Shown: positions 8,952 through 19,025 of the stretch, piece by piece
Numbering within the stretch: the stretch's first letter is position 1
How the letters are laid out: every line of letters begins with the position of its first letter
Assembly: GCA_009923495.1 (NCBI GenBank)
Contig: RFTJ01000001.1
Coordinates: forward strand, 138,879-202,878
DNA from: Actinomycetota bacterium
GTDB taxonomy: Bacteria; Actinomycetota; Actinomycetes; S36-B12; UBA5976
Direction: 5' to 3'
DNA: 64,000 bases
Position numbers and translations under genes: made by a program
The notes under the pieces: model-generated
Told to the model about the DNA's origin: nothing
The model's database searches: none
Seen by the model: only the letters and a program-made list of their open reading frames with translations

Positions 8952-9566
8952 ATGGCTGAATTAGTTTTCTTTACCGGCACGATGGATTGTGGTAAATCTA
9001 CCCTTGCCGCGCAGGTAAATCACACTCACAAATCAGCTGGTCGTAGCGGTTTAGTATTCACCCGAAATGATCGAGCTGGTAGTGGCATTCTCTCAAGCCG
9101 ACTTGGCCTTGCGGTTCAGGCAATTGAAGTCACCGACGAGACAAACTTTTTTGATTTATCGCTAGAGCAACTTAAGAGTGAGCTCGGCTTGGATTACCTT
9201 GTGTGTGATGAAACCCAGTTCTACACTCGGGAACACATCAATCAACTTGCCCATGTCGTTGATGACCTAGATATTGATGTTTTTGCCTTCGGAATCGCAA
9301 GTGATTTTCGTACCGACTTGTTCCCTGGCTCGGCCAGACTTTTTGAATTGGCAGATCGCATTCAAGTTCTACAAGTAGAAGCGCTCTGTTGGTGCGGTCG
9401 CAAAGCTACTCACAATGCGCGAACCGTAAATGGAAGGATGATTACCGAAGGAGATCAAGTTCTTCCTGGTGACACTTCAGAAAGTGCCGTTGATGAAATC
9501 GGCTATGAAGTTTTGTGTCGCCGCCATCACATGGCGGGTATGACGATAAATCATCCTGAGAATTAG
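8952..9566 (+). CDS. tdk: Thymidine kinase (type II)
   Basis: Tdk phosphorylates salvaged thymidine to dTMP with ATP. The 204-residue protein has the P-loop GTMDCGKST at residues 9-17 and the Walker B-like VCDETQF. It has a lasso-region DFRTDLFPGS, and a zinc-binding CWC...C set that closes with CRRHH near the C terminus. The start is preceded by AGGGGTGGC. Four bases at its end overlap the convergent DUF3618 gene. Its position near the secreted nuclease fits recycling of DNA-derived thymidine. Actinobacteria with small genomes do not always keep this enzyme. Confidence 0.95.
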   Translation: MAELVFFTGTMDCGKSTLAAQVNHTHKSAGRSGLVFTRNDRAGSGILSSRLGLAVQAIEVTDETNFFDLSLEQLKSELGLDYLVCDETQFYTREHINQLAHVVDDLDIDVFAFGIASDFRTDLFPGSARLFELADRIQVLQVEALCWCGRKATHNARTVNGRMITEGDQVLPGDTSESAVDEIGYEVLCRRHHMAGMTINHPEN

Positions 9567-9814
9567 TTGTCTTTTTTGCCGCGACTTTTTAGCGCCAAGC
9601 CAAAGAACGCGAGAACACTGGCACTGACCGCTGCGATTCGCTCGGTTCTTGGCTGACCATCTTCGGTTACGAAAAAGCTTGAGACTTTTTCTAGGCCCCG
9701 GTTGGCCACATTGCTTGGTCGCACGTATTCCTGCAAATCATCAACAGATTTCGAGAGGCGTTCACGAGTTTGTTGTAATTCGCGAGCTAATTCGTCTGAC
9801 GGGTTTTCGGCCAT
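9563..9814 (-). CDS. DUF3618-domain small membrane protein
   Basis: This is an 83-residue protein of unknown function. It has an acidic N terminus, the DUF3618 motif LARELQQTRERLSKSVDDLQEYVRP (residues about 7-31, key residues R-E-L and D-L) and one C-terminal membrane helix (about 58-75), then a basic tail. I chose the ATG at 9814, the usual start for the family; an upstream extension to 9901 is unconserved. DUF3618 proteins are widespread in Actinobacteria and often sit near DUF883/holin-like envelope proteins. The stop overlaps tdk by 3 bases. Confidence 0.75.
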   Translation of the reverse strand: MAENPSDELARELQQTRERLSKSVDDLQEYVRPSNVANRGLEKVSSFFVTEDGQPRTERIAAVSASVLAFFGLALKSRGKKDN

Positions 9815-9921
9815 ATCAACACAATACCCACCGAAACTGCCAATTAAGGCCAAAATTGTGCGGGGCCAATCTTTTCGCCGTAAACTTGTAATTGCAAACA
9901 ATTCGCAATAAGGACTAAATT

Positions 9922-11118
9922 ATGGCTATTACAGCACCGTCGACTGGCGAACTAGTCAACGCGAAACTGCGCGATCGACTTACTCGTGATGAGTGGCGAC
10001 GAATGGCCTTGATGTTTGGGTTCATAACTTTCTTACATGTGTCAGGAATTGCTTTAATGTTTGCGGCGACTCGCGGTCATTACATTTTGAGTGACGGAAC
10101 TATGTTTGGCTGGGGTACGGCAGTTTTGGCCTACACCTTGGGAATGCGACATGCATTTGATGCTGATCACATTTCAGCCATTGATAACACCACGCGCAAA
10201 CTCATGAGTGAAGGTCAGCGTCCGTTAGCTGTTGGCTTCTTCTTCTCCCTTGGTCACTCTTCAGTAGTAGCTGCGCTAGCAATTTTGCTCAACTTTGGCC
10301 TCAAGTCTCTTGGTTCTCAGCTCAAGGATGACAATTCAAGTTTGCATCACTACACGGGCTTGGTTGGCACCACGGTTAGTGGAATCTTTTTGATGATTAT
10401 TGCTGGCCTGAACCTAGTTGTTATGGTTTCAATCATCAAAGTGTTTGTTGCAATGCGCCGTGGAGAATACAGCGAAGAAGAATTAGAAAAGCACTTGGAT
10501 TCTCGTGGATTCTTGATGCGTTTCTTTGGACCGATTGCTCGTCGAATCGATAAGAGCTGGAAGATGTATCCACTGGGAATTTTGTTCGGCTTAGGCTTTG
10601 ATACTGCCACAGAGATTGGCTTACTTGTGTTGGCTGGCTCTTCGGTCGTTGCAGGATTACCTTGGTGGGCAATCCTGAGTCTGCCACTCTTGTTTGCCGG
10701 CGGAATGAGCCTGCTCGACACAATTGATGGTTCATTCATGAACTTCGCCTATGGCTGGGCGTTTTCAAAGCCAGTTCGCAAGGTTTACTACAACATCATC
10801 ATTACCGGACTTTCCGTTGGTGTTGCAGTATTCATTGGAGGCATGGAAGTGGCGCAAGTTATTTCCGGTCAATTGAATCTTTCGGGCGGTTTTTGGGACT
10901 ATGCCAACCAGTTCAATTTGAACCAGGCCGGGTATTTCATAGTTGCAGCCTTTGCCATTGTTTGGCTGTTTGCGATTGCCATTTGGCGCTTTGGCAAGAT
11001 TGAAGAGCGCTGGCATAAAAAGGCGCACCTAGCACAGTTAACTCGTGGCGAGCAGTCAGATCACGTAGCTGCAGGTATTGAACTTGGGCCAATTAAAGAC
11101 CCATTCAAGATTGACTGA
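9922..11118 (+). CDS. Nickel/cobalt permease, NiCoT (HoxN/NixA) family
   Basis: This 398-residue polytopic membrane protein has the NiCoT metal signature MRHAFDADHISAIDN (about residues 74-88). It also has GFFFSLGHSSVV and LGFDTATEIG, each in or next to membrane helices; the first motif supplies His and Asp metal ligands. It imports Ni2+ or Co2+ with high affinity. No nickel enzyme is seen in the window, whereas a cobalamin-dependent protein is, so cobalt is the better guess (inference). AAGGA lies 7 bases before the ATG. An MFS gene follows 62 bases later on the same strand. Confidence 0.93.
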   Translation: MAITAPSTGELVNAKLRDRLTRDEWRRMALMFGFITFLHVSGIALMFAATRGHYILSDGTMFGWGTAVLAYTLGMRHAFDADHISAIDNTTRKLMSEGQRPLAVGFFFSLGHSSVVAALAILLNFGLKSLGSQLKDDNSSLHHYTGLVGTTVSGIFLMIIAGLNLVVMVSIIKVFVAMRRGEYSEEELEKHLDSRGFLMRFFGPIARRIDKSWKMYPLGILFGLGFDTATEIGLLVLAGSSVVAGLPWWAILSLPLLFAGGMSLLDTIDGSFMNFAYGWAFSKPVRKVYYNIIITGLSVGVAVFIGGMEVAQVISGQLNLSGGFWDYANQFNLNQAGYFIVAAFAIVWLFAIAIWRFGKIEERWHKKAHLAQLTRGEQSDHVAAGIELGPIKDPFKID

Positions 11119-11180
11119 AACTCAACTAAGCAGTGTTTGCCCTTCCTTAGTTCATTTATTAACAGAAGTCGTTCACAAGC

Positions 11181-12395
11181 TTGCGTAGGCTTTACGATGT
11201 GGAGGCCGCAGCCAGTAAACCTAAGTGGATTACTCGAAACTTAATAGTTTTGAGTCTGGTTTCATTTACCCAAGATGCAGCTAGCGAGTTAATGTACCCG
11301 CTCATGCCACTTTTTCTGACCGGAGTTTTGGCAGCGCCGGCGATAGTGCTTGGGATTGTCGAAGGAGCGGCCGAGGTAACGGCAGGCGTTTCAAAATACT
11401 TTGCTGGCAAGGCCTCGGATCGAATCGGCAGTAAGACCTTGATTACCACTGGCTACGCATTCGCTGGGCTGGGAAAACTTTTTGTTGCTGGCGCGATATT
11501 TTGGCCAATGGTCTTATTCGGGCGCGTTGTCGACCGAATTGGAAAAGGTATTAGGTCAGCACCTAGAGATGCTTTAATCACTAAATCGGTTGAGCCAAGC
11601 CACTATGCTCGAGCTTTTGGCTTTCATCGAAGCGCCGATACCTTTGGTGCGGTGCTCGGTCCTGTCTTGGCCTTAATCGGTCTATCAGCTCTCAATAACG
11701 ATGTGCGGGCAGTGATGTGGTGGGCGGTCATTCCGGCTGTGCTCTCGGTTGTTATCTCGTTATTTATTCAGGATGTAAGGGTTAAAGTCAGCAAGCCTCA
11801 GGGAAATACTTCTGAAGTATTAGAGAGGTTACCAAGTGGTTTTTGGAATGCAGCACTGCCATTTGTGATTTTTGCGCTGACGAATTTGCCAGACACTATG
11901 TTGCTGCTTCGGTTATCGCAACTAGGTACCTCAATGACTAATGTCGTTTTGGCTTACATTGGCTTTAACTTGGTTTACACCCTGGCTGCCTATCCAGCAG
12001 GAATAATCGCAGACAAATTATCCGCATACACCGTGTATGCAATCGGCCTGATTGCTTTCGCCACAACCTACATAACGCTGGGCCGGCTAACTGAACCTTC
12101 GGTTCTTATGTACGTAGCGGTGGCGCTGTATGGTTTTTTCCCAGCATTGACTGACGGTATTGGAAAGGCAATTGTTTCGCATACTGTGCCAAAAAATATG
12201 CACGGCCGTGCCCAAGGAGTTTTTCAGTCGCTATCTGGCGGGGCGATACTGCTTGCTGGCATCTGGTCTGGATTGTTGTGGACTAAAGGCTCAGGAAATG
12301 GATCCTTACCTATGACCATAGCTGGAGTTCTTGCTGGAGTAAGCGCAATTGTGCTTCTACTCCTTCATAGCACCCGCCCGTTAGAAGAACACTGA
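11181..12395 (+). CDS. MFS transporter
   Basis: This is a twelve-helix major facilitator. The loop 2-3 motif appears as GKASDRIGSKT (about residues 75-85). It is followed by the subgroup signature RIGKGIRSAPRDALI, typical of a poorly characterised MFS branch. The second half has AYPAGIIADKLS and PKNMHGRAQGVFQ. The substrate is unknown. The start is uncertain: the TTG at 11181 gives 404 residues, while the GTG at 11199 has AGG 9 bases upstream and would be 6 residues shorter. It may be co-transcribed with the NiCoT gene, but no metal-efflux motif is visible. Its end lies 26 bases before tRNA-Leu. Confidence 0.85.
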   Translation: MRRLYDVEAAASKPKWITRNLIVLSLVSFTQDAASELMYPLMPLFLTGVLAAPAIVLGIVEGAAEVTAGVSKYFAGKASDRIGSKTLITTGYAFAGLGKLFVAGAIFWPMVLFGRVVDRIGKGIRSAPRDALITKSVEPSHYARAFGFHRSADTFGAVLGPVLALIGLSALNNDVRAVMWWAVIPAVLSVVISLFIQDVRVKVSKPQGNTSEVLERLPSGFWNAALPFVIFALTNLPDTMLLLRLSQLGTSMTNVVLAYIGFNLVYTLAAYPAGIIADKLSAYTVYAIGLIAFATTYITLGRLTEPSVLMYVAVALYGFFPALTDGIGKAIVSHTVPKNMHGRAQGVFQSLSGGAILLAGIWSGLLWTKGSGNGSLPMTIAGVLAGVSAIVLLLLHSTRPLEEH

Positions 12396-12421
12396 GAAGT
12401 CTGACAGAATAGGAGTCACGT

Positions 12422-12506
12422 GCGGGAGTGGCGGAATTGGCAGACGCACTAGACTTAGGATCTAGCGCCTTCGGGTGTAGGGGTTCGACTCCCCTCTCCC
12501 GCACCA
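12422..12506 (+). tRNA. tRNA-Leu (anticodon TAG)
   Basis: This 85-base class II tRNA has acceptor arms GCGGGAG/CTCCCGC. The anticodon loop CTTAGGA sits in a CTAGA/TCTAG stem. There is a variable arm (GCGCCTTCGGGTGT) and the T-arm GGGGTTCGACTCCCC. Discriminator A is followed by an encoded CCA (12504-12506), unlike the tRNA-Lys in this window. It decodes CUA and possibly other CUN codons. The RTX gene ends 16 bases downstream on the opposite strand. Confidence 0.97.
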
Positions 12507-12521
12507 TTACTTATTAAATTT

Positions 12522-14027
12522 CTAACTCACATTAAATTTCGTGGTGGTTTGATAGAAAACTTTGTTGCCAAGTTTGTCAATTGCTGAAATCCAAATTGTG
12601 TATTCGCCTGCTGGAGCAAAACTGTTCAGCGAGATGGTCTGACTGTAGCTTCCCTGCTTTTCATCACCGCTAGTTCGGGAGAATGCATAAGTTCCATAAT
12701 CAATGTAAGCACGCCCTTGATTGTTGGCAAAGCTATATCCGTTAAATGCAACCCAAGCGATTACTCCTTGCATGCCTGTCTCATCCTGGACATCATAGGT
12801 GATGTCCAATGTTTGACCATAGGTAATTGTTGGCGCAGATAACGCGATATTTGTGACAACGGGGGCACTCGAATCTGTAGCACCGCCGATGATTCTAAAA
12901 TTCGCTGTTGACGACTGAGCCATTTGCCCAAAGACATCAGTTGCATCAAAGAAGGCCGTGTATTCGGTATTGACCGCATCGGCTGGGACTTGGCAGGTTG
13001 CCGAAAATACTGAGCCTTGCATGTTTCCCGAAATACGAGTTCCTTTTAGGCCAAAACCGCACCAAGTCGTAACCCATCCGCTTGGTCCGCCGATTGTAAC
13101 CCAACTACTTTCAACAGCTGAATTATCATTGACCGTCCAAATGAAAGTCAGCGCAGATCCTGCGGTCACGCTCGGAGTAACGCTGGCGTTGGAGATGCCC
13201 GGACTAGCGGTATCGATTGTGCAGGCACCGACTATCGAGTCGGAGTTGTCAGAAGCGCAGTAGTTCGTTCCAGGTCCTGGATTTATTTGATCTCGATCTG
13301 CTCCACCTTGCAGCATGTCGTTACCTGCTCCACCTGAAAGTGAATCTGTTCCAGTATCGCCAGTTATTCGGTCACCGTCGTCGCCACCCGTCAAACTATC
13401 GTTACCCGCGCCACCCGCGAGTGTGTCCGAGCCACTTTCACCGAAGATGATGTCTAATCCGGCATCTCCGTTGACAGTGTCATTGCCTTTTCCAGAAGAG
13501 ATTGAATCATTGCCAAGTCCCGCAGCAATTGAGTCATCGCCGGTTCCGGTATTAACGGTGTCGTTGCCCGAACCAGCTGTGACTGAATCTTCTCCATCCG
13601 AAGTTGCGACGGCGTCATTGCCATCTCCAGCATTAACCGTGTCGTTACCTATCCCGGTATTGACGGTGTCGTTACCCGGACCACTATTGACGGTGTCGTT
13701 GCCATCAAGGGTGGAGATTACATCATTTCCATCCCCGGCCAGAACTGTATCGTTGCCCGAGCCACTGTTGATTGTGTCGTCTCCCACAGCCCCACAAATC
13801 ACATCGTTACCCGATCCAGCACTTACGGTGTGTGCTCCAGAGCCTTGCACAACAATTACATCTGGGCCGGATGTGCCAGTAATCACTCGTGCCGAAGAAG
13901 TGATAGTAGCTGTTTGGCCGTTGCAGGTCGTCGATGCAGCACGCGCGCCGGTTGGCAGCACAGTGAAACTGAAACTGAGAATTGCAATCAAACTCACTGA
14001 TTTAATCTGGTTATTGAAGGCCAACAT
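12522..14027 (-). CDS. Secreted RTX-repeat (calcium beta-roll) protein with two Ig-like domains
   Basis: This 501-residue protein has a Sec signal peptide (about residues 1-31, ending ARA). About 23 nonapeptide repeats follow (residues about 50-257), of the form G-x-G-N-D-x-(V/I) with variations, which fold into a calcium-binding parallel beta roll. Two Ig-like beta-sandwich regions of about 110 residues each make up the C terminus (about 275-385 and 386-501). No catalytic domain is recognisable. Adhesion, matrix or ice/particle binding are possible roles. The ATG at 14027 has AAGGA 7 bases upstream. RTX proteins usually leave diderms by type I secretion; here a Sec signal replaces that route. 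It is convergent with tRNA-Leu. Confidence 0.85.
   Translation of the reverse strand: MLAFNNQIKSVSLIAILSFSFTVLPTGARAASTTCNGQTATITSSARVITGTSGPDVIVVQGSGAHTVSAGSGNDVICGAVGDDTINSGSGNDTVLAGDGNDVISTLDGNDTVNSGPGNDTVNTGIGNDTVNAGDGNDAVATSDGEDSVTAGSGNDTVNTGTGDDSIAAGLGNDSISSGKGNDTVNGDAGLDIIFGESGSDTLAGGAGNDSLTGGDDGDRITGDTGTDSLSGGAGNDMLQGGADRDQINPGPGTNYCASDNSDSIVGACTIDTASPGISNASVTPSVTAGSALTFIWTVNDNSAVESSWVTIGGPSGWVTTWCGFGLKGTRISGNMQGSVFSATCQVPADAVNTEYTAFFDATDVFGQMAQSSTANFRIIGGATDSSAPVVTNIALSAPTITYGQTLDITYDVQDETGMQGVIAWVAFNGYSFANNQGRAYIDYGTYAFSRTSGDEKQGSYSQTISLNSFAPAGEYTIWISAIDKLGNKVFYQTTTKFNVS
13257..13880 (-). repeat. Tandem 27-base degenerate repeats encoding RTX nonapeptides
   Basis: About 23 units of 27 bases lie inside the RTX gene. 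The plus strand shows recurring gacggtgtcgttgcc-like blocks. Units are coding and degenerate at codon level, with variable spacing at the first unit. The repeats are not CRISPR: there are no unique spacers and the reading frame is maintained throughout. Confidence 0.9.
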
Positions 14028-14066
14028 GGATATTCCTTTTTCGCACATCTTCAAAGGTCGTTACTT

Positions 14067-14088
14067 CAGTGTTCCCCACCGAACACTG
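14067..14088. repeat. Perfect inverted repeat upstream of the RTX gene
   Basis: CAGTGTTC (14067-14074) and GAACACTG (14081-14088) flank the 6-base loop CCCACC, 40 bases upstream of the RTX start codon. A second small palindrome, ACGCT-AC-AGCGT, lies at 14097-14108. They could be operator sites or hairpins in the 5' leader of the RTX mRNA. No regulator is adjacent. Confidence 0.45.
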
Positions 14089-14146
14089 GCACGCAAACGC
14101 TACAGCGTAAAGATTCGGTTAAGTCAGAAAATACTCAGAAATAGAG

Positions 14147-14752
14147 TTAAATCAACTCTTTTATTGCTTGGGCAAGCTGCCTCAGAGCTTGGCCACGGTG
14201 ACTTATTGCATCCTTTTCCTCTGGCGAGAGTTCAGCAGTTGTCTGGGTAAATCCTGTGGGCTGAAAAATCGGGTCATAGCCGAAGCCCTGAGTGCCACGA
14301 GGTGTGCGCAAAATGTCGCCATTTACTAACCCACTTCGCACAACTTCCGTTCCATCTGGAAGGACTAGGACTGCGGCACAAACAAACTGCGCGCCACGCT
14401 GCTCGTCTGGGGTGTGAACCAGTTGTTTGAGCACTAAATCCATATTTGCCTGATCAATGTTTTCACTTGCTCCAGACCAGCGAGCGGACAGTACCCCAGG
14501 TGCTCCGGCAAGCGCGTCTACACAAAGCCCTGAATCGTCTGCGATGGCAGGCAGACCGGTATGCGCTACTAATGCTCTAGCCTTTAGCAAGGCATTGCCC
14601 ACAAAAGTAACTTCGGTTTCTTCTACCTCAGGGGCGGCTGGGAAATTCGCAACCGTTAGAACTTCTATGTCTAGATTTAATGTTGCCAATATTCGGCCAA
14701 GTTCATCGGCTTTGTGAAGATTACGAGTTGCTAAAACTATCTGTGTTGTCAC
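14147..14752 (-). CDS. rdgB: XTP/dITP pyrophosphatase (house-cleaning NTPase)
   Basis: RdgB (HAM1 family) hydrolyses ITP, dITP and XTP to monophosphates, keeping deaminated purines out of nucleic acids. The 201-residue protein has the N-terminal LATRNLHKADEL (substrate and phosphate contacts), AIADDSGLCVDAL with the catalytic Asp, and the C-terminal TQGFGYDPIFQP and SHRGQAL motifs. I chose the GTG at 14752: it lies one base after the rph TGA and GGCGG precedes it. An in-frame TTG at 14770 would overlap rph. Translational coupling with rph is likely. A weak AGAGTT/AACTCT hairpin (14143-14159) overlaps the stop. Confidence 0.95.
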   Translation of the reverse strand: MTTQIVLATRNLHKADELGRILATLNLDIEVLTVANFPAAPEVEETEVTFVGNALLKARALVAHTGLPAIADDSGLCVDALAGAPGVLSARWSGASENIDQANMDLVLKQLVHTPDEQRGAQFVCAAVLVLPDGTEVVRSGLVNGDILRTPRGTQGFGYDPIFQPTGFTQTTAELSPEEKDAISHRGQALRQLAQAIKELI

Positions 14753-14753
14753 T

Positions 14754-15488
14754 TCACCGCCCAGAGGCAAGTGCTACGCGTTGCAAGTCAGTCAATTCTG
14801 CACAGCCGCTTGTTGCCAAATCCAAAAGTTGATTAAGCAGGTCCCGGTCAAATGGATCGCGTTCTGCAGTGCCCTGAACTTCGACAAATTTACCTGATCC
14901 CGTCATCACGACATTCATGTCTGTTTCAGCACGAACATCATCGTCGTAATGTAAATCTAGACACGGCTTGCCATCAACTATGCCGACCGAGACAGCCGCA
15001 ACCGAGTCGCGCAAAACAACCGCAGATGGCGCAACTAGCCCAGAGATACGGGCCCACTCGATAGCATCTGCAACCGCAACGTACGCACCTGTGATTGCAG
15101 CCGTGCGAGTTCCGCCATCGGCTTGCAGGACATCGCAGTCGATCATGATGGTGTTTTCGCCAAGTGAAGTCATGTCCAAAACTGAACGCAGGCTTCGGCC
15201 AATCAATCTAGAAATTTCATGTGTGCGCCCACCTAGCTTGCCTTTGACGCTCTCGCGATCGTTTCGGGTATGAGTAGCACGGGGCAACATCGAATATTCA
15301 GCAGTTAGCCAACCCTCGTTACTACCAACTTTCCACCGCGGAACTCCGGCAGTGAAGGAAACAGCACAAAGAACTCGCGTTGCACCAAATTCAACTAATA
15401 CGCTGCCTTCGGCGTGATCAAGCCAATTGCGCGTGAACTTAACTTCGCGTAGTTGATTAAGTGAGCGGCCATCGGAACGACTAGTCAT
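14754..15488 (-). CDS. rph: Ribonuclease PH
   Basis: This is a phosphorolytic 3'-5' exoribonuclease that trims tRNA 3' ends. The 244-residue protein has the usual length and motifs: [11 protein letters not shown] at the start, [45 protein letters not shown] with the phosphate-binding GGTRT, and [10 protein letters not shown]. tRNA-Lys here lacks an encoded CCA, so 3' processing matters in this organism. It is part of a murI-rph-rdgB run on the minus strand, in the same order as Rv1338-Rv1340-Rv1341. Confidence 0.97.
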   Translation of the reverse strand: MTSRSDGRSLNQLREVKFTRNWLDHAEGSVLVEFGATRVLCAVSFTAGVPRWKVGSNEGWLTAEYSMLPRATHTRNDRESVKGKLGGRTHEISRLIGRSLRSVLDMTSLGENTIMIDCDVLQADGGTRTAAITGAYVAVADAIEWARISGLVAPSAVVLRDSVAAVSVGIVDGKPCLDLHYDDDVRAETDMNVVMTGSGKFVEVQGTAERDPFDRDLLNQLLDLATSGCAELTDLQRVALASGR

Positions 15489-15514
15489 AACCCCGACTCT
15501 ATTGCACTGGGGTA

Positions 15515-16300
15515 CTAGAGCGGGATGACCTCGGAAACTTCTGGTCCAAGAAAGCGTCGAGCAAGACTGGTGAACGCATCTCCTGTTGCCAGGAATTCGT
15601 GCTGTGGTGCTGGAAGGGAAGGATCTCGCATTAAGTCGCCTTCAACCAAAGTACGGTAAACATCTTTCGCCGTCTCCTCGGCACTAGATACCAAAGTCAC
15701 TGTGTCGCCAACCGTCATGGAGATGACTCCAGTTAACAGTGGATAGTGGGTGCAGCCGAGCACCACTGTGTCGACGCCCTGAGCCAAGACTGGGTCAAGG
15801 TATTCGTGCGCAACAGCTATCAGTTCCGCGCCACTGGTAACTCCAGCTTCAACAAACTCGACAAATCGAGGACATGCTTGCTGGGTTAATTCAATTTGCG
15901 GAGCGGCAGCAAAGGCATCACGGTAAGCCCCACTAGCCACAGTCGAGGCCGTGGCAATTACGCCTATCTTTCCATTGCGGGTTGACCCGACTGCTCGGCG
16001 CGCTGCTGGTTGGATTACTTCAATCACGGGAATTGAGTATCGCTCTCGGGCATCGCGAAGCATGGCTGCGCTTGCTGAGTTGCAAGCAATCACTAAGGCT
16101 TTCACATCGCGCTCAACCAGGGTGTCGAGCACATCGAGTGCTAGCTCGCGGACTTCAGCGATTGAGCGTGGACCGTATGGGCTATGCGCTGTGTCTCCGA
16201 TGTACAAAACTGGCTCGTTTGGCAACTGATCAAGAATTGCGCGCACCACGGTTAACCCACCAACTCCAGAGTCCATAACTCCAATCGGTCTGTTATCCAT
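15515..16300 (-). CDS. murI: Glutamate racemase
   Basis: MurI makes D-glutamate for peptidoglycan. The 261-residue protein starts [16 protein letters not shown], with Asp10-Ser11 in the substrate loop. The catalytic cysteines are Cys73 ([11 protein letters not shown]) and Cys183 ([11 protein letters not shown]), the usual pair. The ATG at 16300 fits the family start; a longer in-frame reading to 16438 is not conserved. It lies 26 bases upstream of rph and is divergent from cysO. Confidence 0.97.
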   Translation of the reverse strand: MDNRPIGVMDSGVGGLTVVRAILDQLPNEPVLYIGDTAHSPYGPRSIAEVRELALDVLDTLVERDVKALVIACNSASAAMLRDARERYSIPVIEVIQPAARRAVGSTRNGKIGVIATASTVASGAYRDAFAAAPQIELTQQACPRFVEFVEAGVTSGAELIAVAHEYLDPVLAQGVDTVVLGCTHYPLLTGVISMTVGDTVTLVSSAEETAKDVYRTLVEGDLMRDPSLPAPQHEFLATGDAFTSLARRFLGPEVSEVIPL

Positions 16301-16453
16301 AATCCATAAGCCTAATTCATCAAGTAACTGAGCAGAACTGCAAACCCTTTGCAATAGTTCGAATTGAAATGTTTCTGACTCAATCTCGGTTATGAGAAGC
16401 GGGACTAATTCGTTTAGGCTAGAGATGTCCCCGAGCAATTAAAGCGAGAAAAT

Positions 16454-18092
<1,639 letters not shown>

Positions 18093-18188
18093 TAAAAAGT
18101 CCTTATTTTTAAGCATTTTCAAATTTCTTTTATTGATTTTACTGTGTGTCGTGTTGCGCGTCGTACCAAGTTGGACAATTGTTGGTCA

Positions 18189-18210
18189 TGTGTGGTTCAA
18201 CCCCCACACA
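18189..18210 (+). promoter_or_regulatory. Hairpin in the rhodopsin 5' leader
   Basis: TGTGTGG (18189-18195) pairs perfectly with CCACACA (18204-18210) across an 8-base loop, ending just upstream of the AGGAG ribosome-binding site. It may stabilise the 5' end of the mRNA or act as an operator. No convincing -10/-35 pair was found beside it. Confidence 0.4.
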
Positions 18211-18234
18211 ACCACTACAAAGGAGTAGCGACAT

Positions 18235-19014
18235 ATGAACGGACTGTTTGATGTCAGCACGCTAGACGCTGGCCATTTCAACGCTGTCTACAACGTATTG
18301 TCATTCGGCTTTGCAAGCATGCTAGCCACGACAATCTACTTATACATCAGCCAGGCTCGGGTACTTCCTAAGTACCGTCAGGCAATCGTAATCTCGGGAA
18401 CCGTAACTTTGATTGCGCTATATCACTACTGGCGAATCTTTGATTCATTCGTAGCTGCGCACGCTGATAAGACAATCGAATTCAACGAGGCATACCGCTA
18501 CGTTGACTGGTTGCTAACTGTTCCACTGCTATTGATGGAAACCATTGCAGTACTTAACTTGCCAAAGGGCGAGCGCAAGTCGTTGATTAGCCGCTTGGTT
18601 CCAGCATCAGCATTCATGATTATCTTGGGTTACCCAGGTGAAATCGCTACGGATAACGGTCCAAAGATGATGTGGGGTGCACTTTCAACACTCCCATTCC
18701 TCTACATTCTCTACATCTTGTTCGTAGAACTAACCAAGTCACTAGAATCACAGCCATCAGAGGTCGCCGACACTGTAAAGCGTCTACGCCTTCTTTTGAT
18801 CGCAACTTGGGGCGTTTACCCAATTTCTTTCTTGCTTCCAGTGATCATGGGAGACTCAGCAGGTGGCGCTAGCGCATTCGTAGGTCGTCAGGTTGGCTAC
18901 ACCGTAGCTGACGTGTTGGCTAAGTGTCTGTTTGGTCTAACCATTTACAAGATTGCTCGCCTGAAGAGCGCTGCAGATGATGCTGCATACGCTTCAGCAG
19001 AAGGCATGCACTAA
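18235..19014 (+). CDS. Actinorhodopsin, light-driven proton pump (green-type)
   Basis: This 259-residue seven-helix microbial rhodopsin has the proton-pump triad Asp91-Thr95-Glu102 (counterion, Thr and cytoplasmic proton donor) in RYVDWLLTVPLLLME. Arg88 and counterion Asp226 are present, and the retinal Schiff-base Lys230 sits in VADVLAKC. The tuning position Leu99 predicts green absorption. His64 in ALYHYWRIF may pair with Asp91, as in xanthorhodopsin-like pumps. Gly148 in helix 5 is 57 residues after the counterion, the same offset as in Gloeobacter rhodopsin, where the glycine leaves a window for a carotenoid antenna. A strong AAAGGAG precedes the ATG. The gene is monocistronic with a terminator. 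No carotenoid or retinal synthesis genes are in the window. Confidence 0.97.
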   Translation: MNGLFDVSTLDAGHFNAVYNVLSFGFASMLATTIYLYISQARVLPKYRQAIVISGTVTLIALYHYWRIFDSFVAAHADKTIEFNEAYRYVDWLLTVPLLLMETIAVLNLPKGERKSLISRLVPASAFMIILGYPGEIATDNGPKMMWGALSTLPFLYILYILFVELTKSLESQPSEVADTVKRLRLLLIATWGVYPISFLLPVIMGDSAGGASAFVGRQVGYTVADVLAKCLFGLTIYKIARLKSAADDAAYASAEGMH

Positions 19015-19025
19015 ACCCTTAACAA

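Noticed and set aside
12422-12522. tRNA-Leu as an integration site for the RTX region
   Set aside because: No duplicated tRNA 3' end, integrase or att-like direct repeat was found beyond the RTX gene.
13257-13880. Regular DNA repeats that could suggest a CRISPR array
   Set aside because: Units are contiguous 27-mers that keep the reading frame and encode RTX nonapeptides; there are no unique spacers.
13315-14250. Long plus-strand open frame rich in Ser/Pro/Leu opposite the RTX gene
   Set aside because: It is the antisense image of the GxGND repeats; it has no ribosome-binding site and no known domain, while the minus frame has a signal peptide and RTX fold.
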